Positions 17,162 to 25,156 are shown, numbered from the stretch's first letter. The stretch: 64,000 nt of DNA from Streptomyces sp. NBC_01262 (GCF_036226365.1 NZ_CP108462.1:2046001-2110000), one strand, 5' to 3'. Program-made: numbers and translations. Notes: generated by a model not told the origin, from the letters alone.

Positions 17162-17179
17162 ATGAGTAGGCGTACTCAT
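17162..17179. promoter_or_regulatory. ATGAGTA-N4-TACTCAT palindrome upstream of DUF2238 gene
   Basis: Seven-base arms (17162-17168 and 17173-17179) separated by GGCG lie between the LacI gene stop and the next start at 17215, a position suited to an operator or a promoter element. The binding protein is unknown. Confidence 0.45.
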
Positions 17180-17214
17180 GCCACGGCCCGGCCCCGACCG
17201 CCACGCTTTCCGGC

Positions 17215-17838
17215 ATGACAACTCTCCCCACCCGGCGAACCGTTCCGGCGTTCGCGGCCGCCTTCGTCCTCGCGGTCCTCCTCGTCTCGGGCCTGCGGCC
17301 GCTCGACCGCCCCACCTGGGTGCTGGAGACCTTCTGGATCGTCCTCGGCCTCCCCGTGATCGTCGCCCTGTGGCGCCGCTTCCCGCTCACCGACCTCCTG
17401 GTCTGCCTGCTCGCCGTCCACGCCCTCGTCCTGGCCACCGGCGGTCACTACACCTACGCCGAGGTCCCCCTCGGCGACTGGCTCAGGGACACCTTCCACC
17501 TGTCCCGCAACCCGTACGACCGCATCGGCCACCTCATGCAGGGCTTCGTCCCCGCCATCCTCGTCCGCGAGCTGCTCGTCCGTACGTCCCCGCTGCGCGG
17601 CAGCCGCTGGCTCGCCCCGCTCACGGTCTGCGCCTGCCTCGCCTTCAGCGCCTTCTTCGAGCTCCTGGAGTGGTGGGCCGCCCTCATCGGCGGCCACTCC
17701 GCCGACGCCTTCCTCGCCACCCAGGGCGACATCTGGGACACCCAGTGGGACATGTTCTGCGCCCTGATCGGCGCCGTCCTCTCCCTCCTCCTGTTCAGCC
17801 GCCTCCACGACCGCCGCCTGGCGGCGCTGGCGCGCTAG
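17215..17838 (+). CDS. DUF2238 (YjdF-like) membrane protein
   Basis: 207 residues with six predicted membrane helices. It carries the family signature stretches ATGGHYTYAEVPLGDW, NPYDRIGHLMQGFVPAI, FFELLEWWAALIGG and TQGDIWDTQWDMFCALIGA. The conserved His/Glu/Asp residues in and between helices suggest a metal- or proton-binding site, but no function is established. A palindrome lies 36 bases upstream. It is convergent with the methyltransferase gene, leaving only 4 bp between them. Confidence 0.88.
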   Translation: MTTLPTRRTVPAFAAAFVLAVLLVSGLRPLDRPTWVLETFWIVLGLPVIVALWRRFPLTDLLVCLLAVHALVLATGGHYTYAEVPLGDWLRDTFHLSRNPYDRIGHLMQGFVPAILVRELLVRTSPLRGSRWLAPLTVCACLAFSAFFELLEWWAALIGGHSADAFLATQGDIWDTQWDMFCALIGAVLSLLLFSRLHDRRLAALAR

Positions 17839-17842
17839 CGCT

Positions 17843-18505
17843 TCAGACCTTGCGGGCCAGGATCTGGATCCCCGCCGACTCGTGCCCGTTCATCGTCGCC
17901 ACCGTGATGTGCCGGGTGGCGGTGAGCTCGAAGCCGTCCAGCAGCGACGGGAACCAGTCCTCCGGGTGATGCCGGCAGACCGCGCCGTCCCCGGTCTCGA
18001 AGACGCCGTACGTGCCGTAGCGCCCGGCGAAGCGCCGGTAGCGTTCGACGTTGCGCTCGTCCTCCTGCAGGAGCAGGTCGCTGACGTAGAGCAGCCCCCC
18101 GGGCCTGAGCACCCGGGCCAGCTCGCCGACCAGCGCGCGCTGCGCCTCGTCCCGGGGGACGCAGGTCAGGACGGCGAAGAGCAGGACCAGATCGACCCCG
18201 CCGTCGGGTACGTCCACCGCGGGCGGCGCCTCCAGCACGGTGAACCGCGTCCCGGGGTGCTCGCGGCGGGCCCGGGCGATCATGCCGGGGGATGTGTCGG
18301 CGCCGGTGAGATCGTCGAAGCCGTGCCCTTCCAGAGCGGCCAGGGTCCTGCCGTACCCGCAGCCGTAGTCCAGGACCGCCGCGTGCCGGCTGACGCCGTC
18401 CAGCCAGGGCCGGTGCACGGGGTGGGTGAAGGTCTTGGTGGCCGCGGCGGCGTCCCAGTAGGCGGTCTGGCGGTCGAGTTCGGGCTGTGTAGGGTCTTCG
18501 TCCAT
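17843..18505 (-). CDS. Class I SAM-dependent methyltransferase
   Basis: 220 residues with a Rossmann methyltransferase fold: motif I VLDYGCGYGRTL (about 43-54), an acidic GADTS after strand 2, and the post-motif VDLVLLFAVLTCVP. The substrate cannot be told from sequence. The start ATG at 18505 overlaps the ATG of the divergent pyrophosphohydrolase within one CATG, so the two genes have no spacer and at least one is probably leaderless. Confidence 0.88.
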   Translation of the reverse strand: MDEDPTQPELDRQTAYWDAAAATKTFTHPVHRPWLDGVSRHAAVLDYGCGYGRTLAALEGHGFDDLTGADTSPGMIARARREHPGTRFTVLEAPPAVDVPDGGVDLVLLFAVLTCVPRDEAQRALVGELARVLRPGGLLYVSDLLLQEDERNVERYRRFAGRYGTYGVFETGDGAVCRHHPEDWFPSLLDGFELTATRHITVATMNGHESAGIQILARKV

Positions 18506-18938
18506 GCCGTACGAACCGATGAAGATGCTCGCCGAGTTCCACGACTACTTCGGCATCGAGCGCGAGCGTGATGTCGTGGACGGCGACAAGGACCGCCTGA
18601 TCACCCTGCGCCGCCGCCTGATCGAGGAGGAGTGCCAGGAGGCGGCCGACGAGCTGGTCCACCTGGCCCGATCCCTCGGGCGGGGCGAGCACGGGCGGGA
18701 CGCCCGCGTCGCCCTGGCCAAGGAGCTCGCCGATGTGCTCTACGTGACGTACGGGGCGGCGGACGTCCTCGGGATCGACCTCCAGGGCGCGTTCGAGGCG
18801 GTGCACCGCTCGAACATGAGCAAGCTGGGCGCTGACGGCAAGCCCGTCCGCCGGGAGGACGGCAAGCTGCTGAAGGGCCCGGACTACCGGGAGGCGGACG
18901 TGGAGCGCTTCGTCCCGGACAGGTCCCGGACGGTGTGA
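18504..18938 (+). CDS. MazG-like all-alpha NTP pyrophosphohydrolase
   Basis: 144 residues. The metal-binding E-x2-E/D pattern is clear: RLIEEECQEAADEL and, 35 residues on, ELADVLYVTYGAAD. These enzymes hydrolyse (d)NTPs or phosphoribosyl-ATP to the monophosphate plus pyrophosphate. The C-terminal PVRREDGKLLKGPDYREADV is typical of the phage/actinobacterial subfamily acting as house-cleaning enzymes. No ribosome binding site precedes ATG 18504; TAGGGT at 18490-18495 would place a transcript start close to the A of ATG, so translation may be leaderless. Confidence 0.87.
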   Translation: MPYEPMKMLAEFHDYFGIERERDVVDGDKDRLITLRRRLIEEECQEAADELVHLARSLGRGEHGRDARVALAKELADVLYVTYGAADVLGIDLQGAFEAVHRSNMSKLGADGKPVRREDGKLLKGPDYREADVERFVPDRSRTV

Positions 18939-18957
18939 ACGAGTGGAGCCCGAACGG

Positions 18958-20376
18958 CTACCGCGGTGTGATGCTCTGCCAGATACGCCTGGAGCTCTCC
19001 AGCGGGTAGGGGGCGTCGGTGGGTGGTGTGTCCCAGATCCTGGTGGTGGGGCGTTCGGGGGTGAATCGGGGCCAGCCGGGGTCGCCGGTGGTGGCGAAGG
19101 ACGTCCAGGCTGCGCGGACATGCGCGGACAGGCCGGCGAAGTCGGCGGGCGGCGGGGAGCCGAGGAACCGGGCGGCCGGGCGGGTAGTGGCGTTGCCGAA
19201 GACGAGAGGGATGTCGATGCCGTGGCCGGCCCCGAGTGTGGGACCGCTCCAGGTGAGGTCGTAGAGCCAGGTCCGCCCGCCCGCGCGGGCATGGGCCTCT
19301 GCGACCCAGGTGGTCGGCATCCGGATGAGCGCGTCTGAAAGCATCATCGTGAACACGTCGGCGTCCCCGGCGCCGGGGGAGATCCGGCGGTAGGCGTCGG
19401 CGGCTTCCCTGTTGAGTCCGACTGCTTCGGCGACGATTGCCAGGTCGACTCCCGGCGGAGGGAGCGGGCCCTGACCCCGGTACTCCTCGTGAGTGAACCC
19501 GCAGATCAGGTCCACGTCCTGGCTCGTGCCCGTCCGAAGCGCCGTCCAGGGTGGCCCGGTTACGAGGTCGTCGTCGATGACGGGGGCGAAGGCGGTAGGA
19601 CCCTCCCCCTCGCGCAGCGGCGCGTCCTGGACGGCCAGGATCGCCTCGGGCGGCAGGGCGGCAAAGGCGTCCCGGGTCGCCGGAATTCCGGCGGCCTCCG
19701 CGATGCTCGCGGTGACGGCCGCTGCCTCGGCGACAGTGCGGACGCCGGAGGGGATGCTCTGGGCGATCGCGCGCCGGAACAGGCCCCGCGCGGCCGGTGC
19801 GGCCATGAGCAGGGCGGTCGAGGCGGCACCGGCGGACTGTCCGAAGACCGTCACGTTGGCGGGGTCGCCGCCGAAGGCGGTGATGTTGTCCCGCACCCAT
19901 TCCAGGGCGGCGATCTGGTCGCGCAGTCCACGGTTGTCCGCGACCCCGGGCAGGTGCCCGAAGCCCTCGAAGCCGACGCGGTAGTTGAAGGTCACCACGA
20001 CGACCCCGGAGCCGGCCAGTGTGCCGGCGTCGTACTGGGGCATGCTCGCCGCCCCGTGCTTCCAAAGGCCTCCGTAGATCCACACCATGACCGGCAGCCC
20101 GGCCGCACCCGGAGCGGGGGTCCACACGTTCACCGTCAGGCAGTCCAGCCCGGCCTCCGGCCGCCATGCCGGCGGTGCTCCTGGTGCGGGTGCCAGCTGG
20201 GGCGGGGCGGAGCCGAACTCGGCACAGTCGCGGACCCCGTCCCACGCCGTCGCCCGTACCGGCGGCTGGAACCGCAATGCTCCCTGCGGCGCCGCCGCGA
20301 ACGGCACTCCCCTGAACGCCACGACACCCCCCTCGTCAAGGCCCCGAACCCGGCCCAGGTCAGTGCTCACCCTCAT
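18958..20376 (-). CDS. Type-B carboxylesterase / p-nitrobenzyl esterase family
   Basis: 472-residue alpha/beta-hydrolase. The nucleophile elbow is FGQSAGAAS (Ser near 178), the oxyanion loop is VWIYGG, and the histidine is probably in GAGHGIDIP. An EDCL-type N-terminal motif is present as LDCLTVNVW. There is no signal peptide, so it is cytoplasmic. The first codon overlaps the stop of a 19-residue mini-ORF (ATGA), suggesting coupled translation. A TetR gene lies upstream on the same strand and may control it. The substrate is unknown; family members hydrolyse carboxylic esters. Confidence 0.9.
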   Translation of the reverse strand: MRVSTDLGRVRGLDEGGVVAFRGVPFAAAPQGALRFQPPVRATAWDGVRDCAEFGSAPPQLAPAPGAPPAWRPEAGLDCLTVNVWTPAPGAAGLPVMVWIYGGLWKHGAASMPQYDAGTLAGSGVVVVTFNYRVGFEGFGHLPGVADNRGLRDQIAALEWVRDNITAFGGDPANVTVFGQSAGAASTALLMAAPAARGLFRRAIAQSIPSGVRTVAEAAAVTASIAEAAGIPATRDAFAALPPEAILAVQDAPLREGEGPTAFAPVIDDDLVTGPPWTALRTGTSQDVDLICGFTHEEYRGQGPLPPPGVDLAIVAEAVGLNREAADAYRRISPGAGDADVFTMMLSDALIRMPTTWVAEAHARAGGRTWLYDLTWSGPTLGAGHGIDIPLVFGNATTRPAARFLGSPPPADFAGLSAHVRAAWTSFATTGDPGWPRFTPERPTTRIWDTPPTDAPYPLESSRRIWQSITPR

Positions 20377-20432
20377 CGCGGCCGCCTGGCGGAGGACGCG
20401 GATACGTCGGTCAGGTCACGTGTCGTCAGCAT
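20373..20432 (-). CDS. Mini-ORF coupled to esterase
   Basis: Nineteen codons starting MLTTRDLTD, with GGGAGAG six to seven bases before ATG 20432. The stop overlaps the esterase start as ATGA. It could be a leader that sets translation of the esterase, or it may be a chance frame. Confidence 0.35.
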   Translation of the reverse strand: MLTTRDLTDVSASSARRPR

Positions 20433-20499
20433 GGCGGCTCTCCCAAGCGTCGGTCGGGGGTGTGGGGCAGAGGGTGTCGACGATGTGGCGAGGGGACCG

Positions 20500-21093
20500 T
20501 CATGAACCGATGCCGCTCGGTGGCGTGATTGCCGCGCGCACCAGGCGCAGGAACAGGGCTCTCCGCTCGCGCCAGACCGCCGGGTCCGCGATCGTCTTCT
20601 GCAGCCCGTCCGCGACGGCGAGGAGGAGGAGCGCGAGATCCTCGGCAGTCGCGTCGACGGTCGAGAACCGCACCTCCCCCGCTGCCGCGGCCCCATCCAG
20701 TGCGGAGACCAACCGGGCCACCAGGGCGGCATTGGCTTCGCTGACGATGTCCCCCGTGATGGCGAGACCGGCGTCGAGCAGTTCACGGCCGTGGACGCTC
20801 GATGAGATCTGCGCCATCAGTTCCCCGAAGTAGGCGGCCATCGCGGCGTCGACGCGCGACATGACGTCGCCCTGCTCCGCGAGGGACGCGTCCGCCTGTC
20901 CGAGCGCCCGGGAGTGCGCCCATCGGGATCCCGCCCGGAAGAGGTCTTCCTTGCTGGCGAAATGAAGGTAGAGCGCGGCCCGGGACATCCCTGCGGCACG
21001 GGCGATGTCCTGCATGGTCGTCTTGGCATACCCGTACTGGCTGAAAACGGTCAGCGCGCTGTCGAGGATGTGCCCGGTCCGGTCATCTGCCAT
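20500..21093 (-). CDS. TetR family regulator
   Basis: 197 residues. The TetR helix-turn-helix is at about 8-55 (ILDSALTVFSQYGYAKTTMQDIARAAGMSRAALYLHF, shown in part), followed by a C-terminal all-helical ligand domain close to TetR_C subfamilies of xenobiotic regulators. It lies 67 bp upstream of the esterase mini-ORF on the same strand. A 17-bp inverted repeat sits 19 bases upstream of its start and is its probable operator, so autoregulation with the esterase is likely. Confidence 0.9.
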   Translation of the reverse strand: MADDRTGHILDSALTVFSQYGYAKTTMQDIARAAGMSRAALYLHFASKEDLFRAGSRWAHSRALGQADASLAEQGDVMSRVDAAMAAYFGELMAQISSSVHGRELLDAGLAITGDIVSEANAALVARLVSALDGAAAAGEVRFSTVDATAEDLALLLLAVADGLQKTIADPAVWRERRALFLRLVRAAITPPSGIGS

Positions 21094-21111
21094 GCCGGCA
21101 CGCTAGCACTC

Positions 21112-21128
21112 TGGACTCGTAGAGTCCA
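21112..21128. promoter_or_regulatory. Probable TetR operator
   Basis: TGGACTC-GTA-GAGTCCA, seven-base arms, 19 bases upstream of the TetR start codon. Its position and symmetry fit autoregulation. Confidence 0.6.
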
Positions 21129-21130
21129 TT

Positions 21131-21155
21131 TGGACAAGTTGCGACAACTTGTCCA
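21131..21155. terminator. 11-bp perfect inverted repeat after VOC gene
   Basis: TGGACAAGTTG (21131-21141) pairs with CAACTTGTCCA (21145-21155) around a CGA loop. It lies 7 bases past the VOC gene stop and may terminate that transcript. Because it shares TGGAC with the nearby TetR palindrome it could instead be a second operator. Confidence 0.5.
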
Positions 21156-21161
21156 GCGACC

Positions 21162-21641
21162 CTAGTCGCCCTCGTAGGCCCTCTGGAGTGCGGCGAAGTC
21201 GATCTTCTTCATCTTGTACATGGCCTGGGCGGTACGGGTGGCCTTCTCCGGGTCGGGGTCGCCGATCATGTCGATGAGCGCCTCGGGGAAGACCTGCCAG
21301 GAGACGCCGAACCTGTCCTTGAGCCAGCCGCAGGGGCCTTCCTCGCCGCCCTCGGTGAGCTTGCTCCAGTAGTAGTCCACCTCGTCCTGGTCCTCGCAGC
21401 GGATCTGGAAGGAGACGGCCTCGTTGAAGGTGAACTGCGGGCCGCCGTTCAGGGCGAGGAACTTCTGGCCGTTGGCCACGAACTCGACGGCCATGACGCC
21501 GCCGGAGGGACCGGGGCCGGCGTCGTTGTAGTGGCCGATCCTGCCGAGGCCGGAGTTCTTGAAGATCGACAGGTAGTGGTGGGCCGCCTCCTCGGCCTGG
21601 CCGTCGAACCACAGGCATGTGGTGAATCCGTCGGTGGTCAT
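21162..21641 (-). CDS. VOC superfamily (PhnB/YjdN-like) protein
   Basis: 159 residues of the PhnB-like glyoxalase fold (often annotated 3-demethylubiquinone methyltransferase-like). Motifs: TTCLWFDGQAEEAAHHYLSIF, VEFVANGQKFLALNGGP, and the C-terminal DRFGVSWQVFP. There is no catalytic assignment; many relatives are of unknown function or bind small molecules. ATG at 21641 is preceded by AGGAGGTACCG. Confidence 0.9.
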   Translation of the reverse strand: MTTDGFTTCLWFDGQAEEAAHHYLSIFKNSGLGRIGHYNDAGPGPSGGVMAVEFVANGQKFLALNGGPQFTFNEAVSFQIRCEDQDEVDYYWSKLTEGGEEGPCGWLKDRFGVSWQVFPEALIDMIGDPDPEKATRTAQAMYKMKKIDFAALQRAYEGD

Positions 21642-21735
21642 CGGTACCTCCTGGCTTGCGCGCGAACATGCTCACCCGTACCGACGGATCGGACGCCGGA
21701 AACTCATCGGCGGGCCCGGAATTCCGCTTACACAG

Positions 21736-21747
21736 GAGAGCGCTCTC
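21736..21747. promoter_or_regulatory. LacI operator, distal site for sugar operon
   Basis: GAGAGCGCTCTC, a perfect 12-bp palindrome identical to the core of the sites at 16026 and 21864. It lies 131 bp (centre to centre) before the proximal site, which would allow looping by a tetrameric or dimeric LacI protein. Confidence 0.7.
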
Positions 21748-21863
21748 AGGTCTCTCTCTCGCATCAATATTTGGAGAAATGCGGATAGTTGGGGCAGCAG
21801 TCAGACCGTTATGCGTTCGACTCTTGACGCCAGAGACGCCTGAGGGCAATCTCCTGGGCATCG

Positions 21864-21881
21864 CTTGAGAGCGCTCTCAAG
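21864..21881. promoter_or_regulatory. LacI operator, proximal site for sugar operon
   Basis: CTTGAGAGCGCTCTCAAG, an 18-bp perfect palindrome ending 30 bases before the cebE-like start codon. This is the expected place for repression of the transporter operon. Confidence 0.8.
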
Positions 21882-21911
21882 GACGGGAGCGCGATGCCAC
21901 AGGAGGCTTCC

Positions 21912-23222
21912 ATGCCGATCGCCCGAGCCGCCGTCAGACGTGCCGTCACCCGACTCGGGGCGGTGGCACTCGCCGGGGCGCTTCTCGCCGCCTGCGGATC
22001 CGGATCGTCCGGGAATTCCGCCGGCGGCACCGACGGGGGCAAGGTCACGCTCACCGTCGACCTGTTCGGCACCTTCGGCTACAAGGAGGCCGGGCTCTAC
22101 AAGGAGTACGAGAAGCTCCACCCGAACATCACCATCAAGGAGACCACCACCGAGAACGAGGCCGACTACTGGAAGGCCCTCCAGACCCACCTCGCCGGAG
22201 GCGGCGGCCTCGCCGACGTCCAGGGCATCGAGGTCGGCCGGATCGCCGCCGTGACCCAGCAGCAGGCGGACAAGTTCGAGGACCTCAACTCCCTCGGCGC
22301 GAGCAGCCTCAAGGCGGACTTCTCCGCCGCGAAGTGGTCGGCCGCCACCGCCTCCGACGGCCGCACCCTGGGCCTGGGCACCGACATCGGCCCCGAGGCG
22401 ATGTGCTTCCGCTCCGACCTGCTCAAGCAGGCGGGCCTCCCCACCGACCGCGAAACCCTCGCCAAGTCCTGGTCCACCTGGGACGGCTACCTCGCCCTCG
22501 GCAAGCAGTACCGGGCCAAGGCCCCGGCCAAGAGCTACTGGACGGACAGCGTCGCCAGCCTCTACTCCGTCATGAACGGCCAGCAGAAGGAGCGCTACTA
22601 CGACGCCTCCGGCAAGCTCATCTACGCTTCCAACCCCGCCGTCAAAACCTCCTGGGACACCTCCGTCCAGGCCGCCCAGGACGGCCTGAGCGCCAAGCTC
22701 GCCGAGTGGACCCCCGCCTGGAACCAGGCCTTCAGCTCCGGCTCCTTCGCCACGATCGCCTGCCCCGCCTGGATGCTCGGCTACATCAAGGGCCAGGCCG
22801 GCGCCACCGGCAAGGGCAAGTGGGACGTCGCGACGCTGCCCGGCGGCGCGGGCAACTGGGGCGGGTCGTACCTGTCCATTCCCAAGGGCTCGGCACACGC
22901 GAAGGAGGCCTTCGCCCTGATCAAGTGGCTCACGGCCAAGGAGCAGCAGGCCAAGCTCTTCAAGAAGCAGGGCAGCTTCCCCTCCAACCTCGGCGCGATC
23001 GACGCCGTCAAGGACGTGACGGACCCGTACTTCAGCAACGCCCCCATCGGCCAGATCTTCGGCGCCGCCGCCGAGCAGTCCCCCGTACAGGTCCTGGGCG
23101 TCCAGGACGGCGACGTCAACACCCAGATCACCAACGCCCTCGGCGAGGTCGAACGCAAGGGCGTCTCCTCGGCCACGGCCTGGTCGCACGCCGAAGCCGG
23201 CGTCAAGAACGCCCTCGGCTAG
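21912..23222 (+). CDS. cebE: Cello-oligosaccharide-type ABC transporter solute-binding lipoprotein (CebE-like)
   Basis: 436-residue extracytoplasmic binding protein, family 1. The signal peptide ends in a lipobox (GALLAAC), so it is anchored to the membrane outer face. The mature part has VTLTVDLFGTFGYKEAGLYK and a C-terminal KNALG. ATG at 21912 is chosen over 21894 because AGGAGG lies at 21901-21906. It is first in an operon with two permeases and is followed, after a repeat region, by a GH1 beta-glucosidase, the order found in cebEFG-bglC of other Streptomyces. No ABC ATPase is encoded; such systems use the shared MsiK ATPase. The sugar is inferred as cellobiose/cellotriose. Confidence 0.85.
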   Translation: MPIARAAVRRAVTRLGAVALAGALLAACGSGSSGNSAGGTDGGKVTLTVDLFGTFGYKEAGLYKEYEKLHPNITIKETTTENEADYWKALQTHLAGGGGLADVQGIEVGRIAAVTQQQADKFEDLNSLGASSLKADFSAAKWSAATASDGRTLGLGTDIGPEAMCFRSDLLKQAGLPTDRETLAKSWSTWDGYLALGKQYRAKAPAKSYWTDSVASLYSVMNGQQKERYYDASGKLIYASNPAVKTSWDTSVQAAQDGLSAKLAEWTPAWNQAFSSGSFATIACPAWMLGYIKGQAGATGKGKWDVATLPGGAGNWGGSYLSIPKGSAHAKEAFALIKWLTAKEQQAKLFKKQGSFPSNLGAIDAVKDVTDPYFSNAPIGQIFGAAAEQSPVQVLGVQDGDVNTQITNALGEVERKGVSSATAWSHAEAGVKNALG

Positions 23223-23238
23223 CCGCCCCCGGCCCGTT

Positions 23239-23270
23239 CCGGGCGCCGGGCCGTTCCGCCCGGCGCCCGG
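23239..23270. terminator. 13-bp perfect hairpin between binding-protein and permease genes
   Basis: CCGGGCGCCGGGC (23239-23251) pairs with GCCCGGCGCCCGG (23258-23270). It sits in the 87-bp gap after cebE. Such hairpins usually protect the 3' end of the binding-protein mRNA or attenuate, so that more binding protein than permease is made. Confidence 0.65.
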
Positions 23271-23309
23271 CGCCCACCGCGCCCACCGCCTCCGACCGAA
23301 GGCCCACCC

Positions 23310-24236
23310 ATGACGACCCTCGCCGTCAGCCGCCCGCGCCGCGGCATAGCGCAGACCATCTCGCCGTACTCGTACGTCGCCCCCTTCTTCGTCCTGTTCG
23401 CCGCCTTCGGGCTCTTCCCGCTGATCTACACGGCGTACGTCTCCCTCTACCGCGTGGAGCTCCAGACCCCGAACGCGATGGAATGGCGCGGCTTCGGCAA
23501 CTACACCGCCCTCTTCGCCGACGACTACTTCTGGACGGCGCTCCGCAACACGTTCACCATCGGCGTCATCTCCACCGTCCCCCAGCTCCTCATGGCCCTC
23601 GGCCTGGCCCATCTCCTCAACTACAAGCTGCGCGGCCGCACCTTCTTCCGCGTCGCGATGCTCCTCCCCTACGCCACCTCCGTCGCCGCCGCGACCCTCG
23701 TCTTCGCCCAGCTCTTCGGCCGCGACTTCGGCCTGATCAACTGGCTGCTCAGCCTCATCGGCGTCAGCCCCGTCGACTGGCAGTCCGGCACCTGGACCTC
23801 CCAGATCGCCGTCTCCACGATCGTCGTCTGGCGCTGGACCGGCTACAACGCCCTCATCTACCTCGCCGGCATGCAGTCCATCCCCGCCGACCTCTACGAG
23901 GCCGCCGAGCTCGACGGCGCCTCCCGCTGGAAGCAGTTCCTGCACGTCACCCTCCCCGGGCTGCGGCCGACCGTCCTGTTCACCGTCGTCGTCTCCACCA
24001 TCGGCGCGACCCAGCTCTTCGGCGAACCCCTGCTCTTCGAGGGCAGCATCACCGGCGGCATCTCGCACCAGTACCAGACCCTCGGCCTCTACATGTACGA
24101 GCAGGGCTGGGGTTACTTCCACCTCGGCCGGGCCGCCGCGATCGCCTGGGTGATGTTCGTCCTCATCGTCCTGCTGGTCGTCGTCAACAGCGCGATCGCC
24201 CGCCGCCGGATCCGTAAGGAGGCCTCCGCCCGATGA
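23310..24236 (+). CDS. cebF: Sugar ABC transporter permease (CebF-like)
   Basis: 308 residues, MalF-type permease with six predicted helices. The cytoplasmic EAA loop reads IPADLYEAAELDGASRWKQFLHVTLPGLRPT, shown in part, and contacts the ATPase. It is the second gene of the operon; its end overlaps the next gene by 4 bp (ATGA), indicating translational coupling. The substrate follows from the CebE-like neighbour. Confidence 0.9.
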   Translation: MTTLAVSRPRRGIAQTISPYSYVAPFFVLFAAFGLFPLIYTAYVSLYRVELQTPNAMEWRGFGNYTALFADDYFWTALRNTFTIGVISTVPQLLMALGLAHLLNYKLRGRTFFRVAMLLPYATSVAAATLVFAQLFGRDFGLINWLLSLIGVSPVDWQSGTWTSQIAVSTIVVWRWTGYNALIYLAGMQSIPADLYEAAELDGASRWKQFLHVTLPGLRPTVLFTVVVSTIGATQLFGEPLLFEGSITGGISHQYQTLGLYMYEQGWGYFHLGRAAAIAWVMFVLIVLLVVVNSAIARRRIRKEASAR

Positions 24237-25147
24237 CAGCGCTCAGCGCGCAAGCGCGTCAGGCACGGCAGGCACGGCAGGCGCGCCGGCGCGCCCTGCT
24301 CAGCCTCGGCACGAGCCGCGCCGCCGGCCGCCAGCAGCACGCCGGGCGGCTCGCCTACGCCTTTCTCGTCCTGGCCGCGCTCCTGTCGGCCTTCCCCTTC
24401 TACTGGACCGTCGTCGCCGCCACCCGGTCCAACGCGGAGCTCGCGCAGTCCCCGCCCTCGCTCTTCCCCGGCGGCAACCTTCTGCACAACCTCCAGCAGG
24501 TGCTGCAGCAGGCCGACATCGGCAAGGCGCTTCTCAACTCGCTGGTGGTCTCCGGCACCGTGACCATCGGCACGGTCCTGTGCTCCACGCTGGCCGGCTT
24601 CGCCTTCGCCAAGCTCCGCTTCCGCGGGCGCGGGGCGCTGCTCGCGCTCACCGTCGGCACGATGATGATTCCGCCGCAGCTCGGCGTCATCCCGCTCTTC
24701 ATGCTCATCGCCAGGCTGCACTGGGTGAACCAGCTCCAGTCCGTCATCCTCCCCGGGCTCGTCTCCGCCTTCGGTGTCTTCTTCATGCGGCAATACCTCG
24801 TCCAGGCCCTCCCCGACGAGCTGATCGAGGCCGCCCGGGTCGACGGCGCCTCCACCCGGCGGATCTTCTGGAGCATCGTCGTCCCGATCGCCCGGCCCGG
24901 CATGGCCGTGCTCGGCATGCTCACGTTCATGGCCTCCTGGAACGACTTCTTCTGGCCGATCATCGCCCTGACCTCCCAGGAGCCGACGGTCCAGGTCGCT
25001 CTACGCCAGCTCGGCGGCGGCTACGTGCACGACCAGTCCGTGATCATGGCCGGCACGTTGCTGGGTACGGTGCCGGTGCTGTTGGTTTTCGGCGTGCTTG
25101 GCCGACAGATCGTCGGCGGGATCATGACCGGAGCGGTCAAGGGCTGA
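24233..25147 (+). CDS. cebG: Sugar ABC transporter permease (CebG-like)
   Basis: 304 residues, MalG-type permease with six helices and the EAA loop PDELIEAARVDGASTRRIFW. The cytoplasmic N-terminus contains four 9-bp tandem repeats (24251-24286) encoding QAR units, making a strongly basic tail; copy number may vary between strains. It is the last transporter gene before the long intergenic repeat region. The missing ATPase is expected to be MsiK, encoded elsewhere. Confidence 0.9.
   Translation: MTALSAQARQARQARQARRRALLSLGTSRAAGRQQHAGRLAYAFLVLAALLSAFPFYWTVVAATRSNAELAQSPPSLFPGGNLLHNLQQVLQQADIGKALLNSLVVSGTVTIGTVLCSTLAGFAFAKLRFRGRGALLALTVGTMMIPPQLGVIPLFMLIARLHWVNQLQSVILPGLVSAFGVFFMRQYLVQALPDELIEAARVDGASTRRIFWSIVVPIARPGMAVLGMLTFMASWNDFFWPIIALTSQEPTVQVALRQLGGGYVHDQSVIMAGTLLGTVPVLLVFGVLGRQIVGGIMTGAVKG
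24251..24286 (+). repeat. Four 9-bp tandem repeats in cebG 5' end
   Basis: Units CAAGCGCGT, CAGGCACGG, CAGGCACGG and CAGGCGCGC encode successive Gln-Ala-Arg triplets. In-frame gain or loss would only change tail length. Confidence 0.6.
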
Positions 25148-25156
25148 CGCCCTGCC

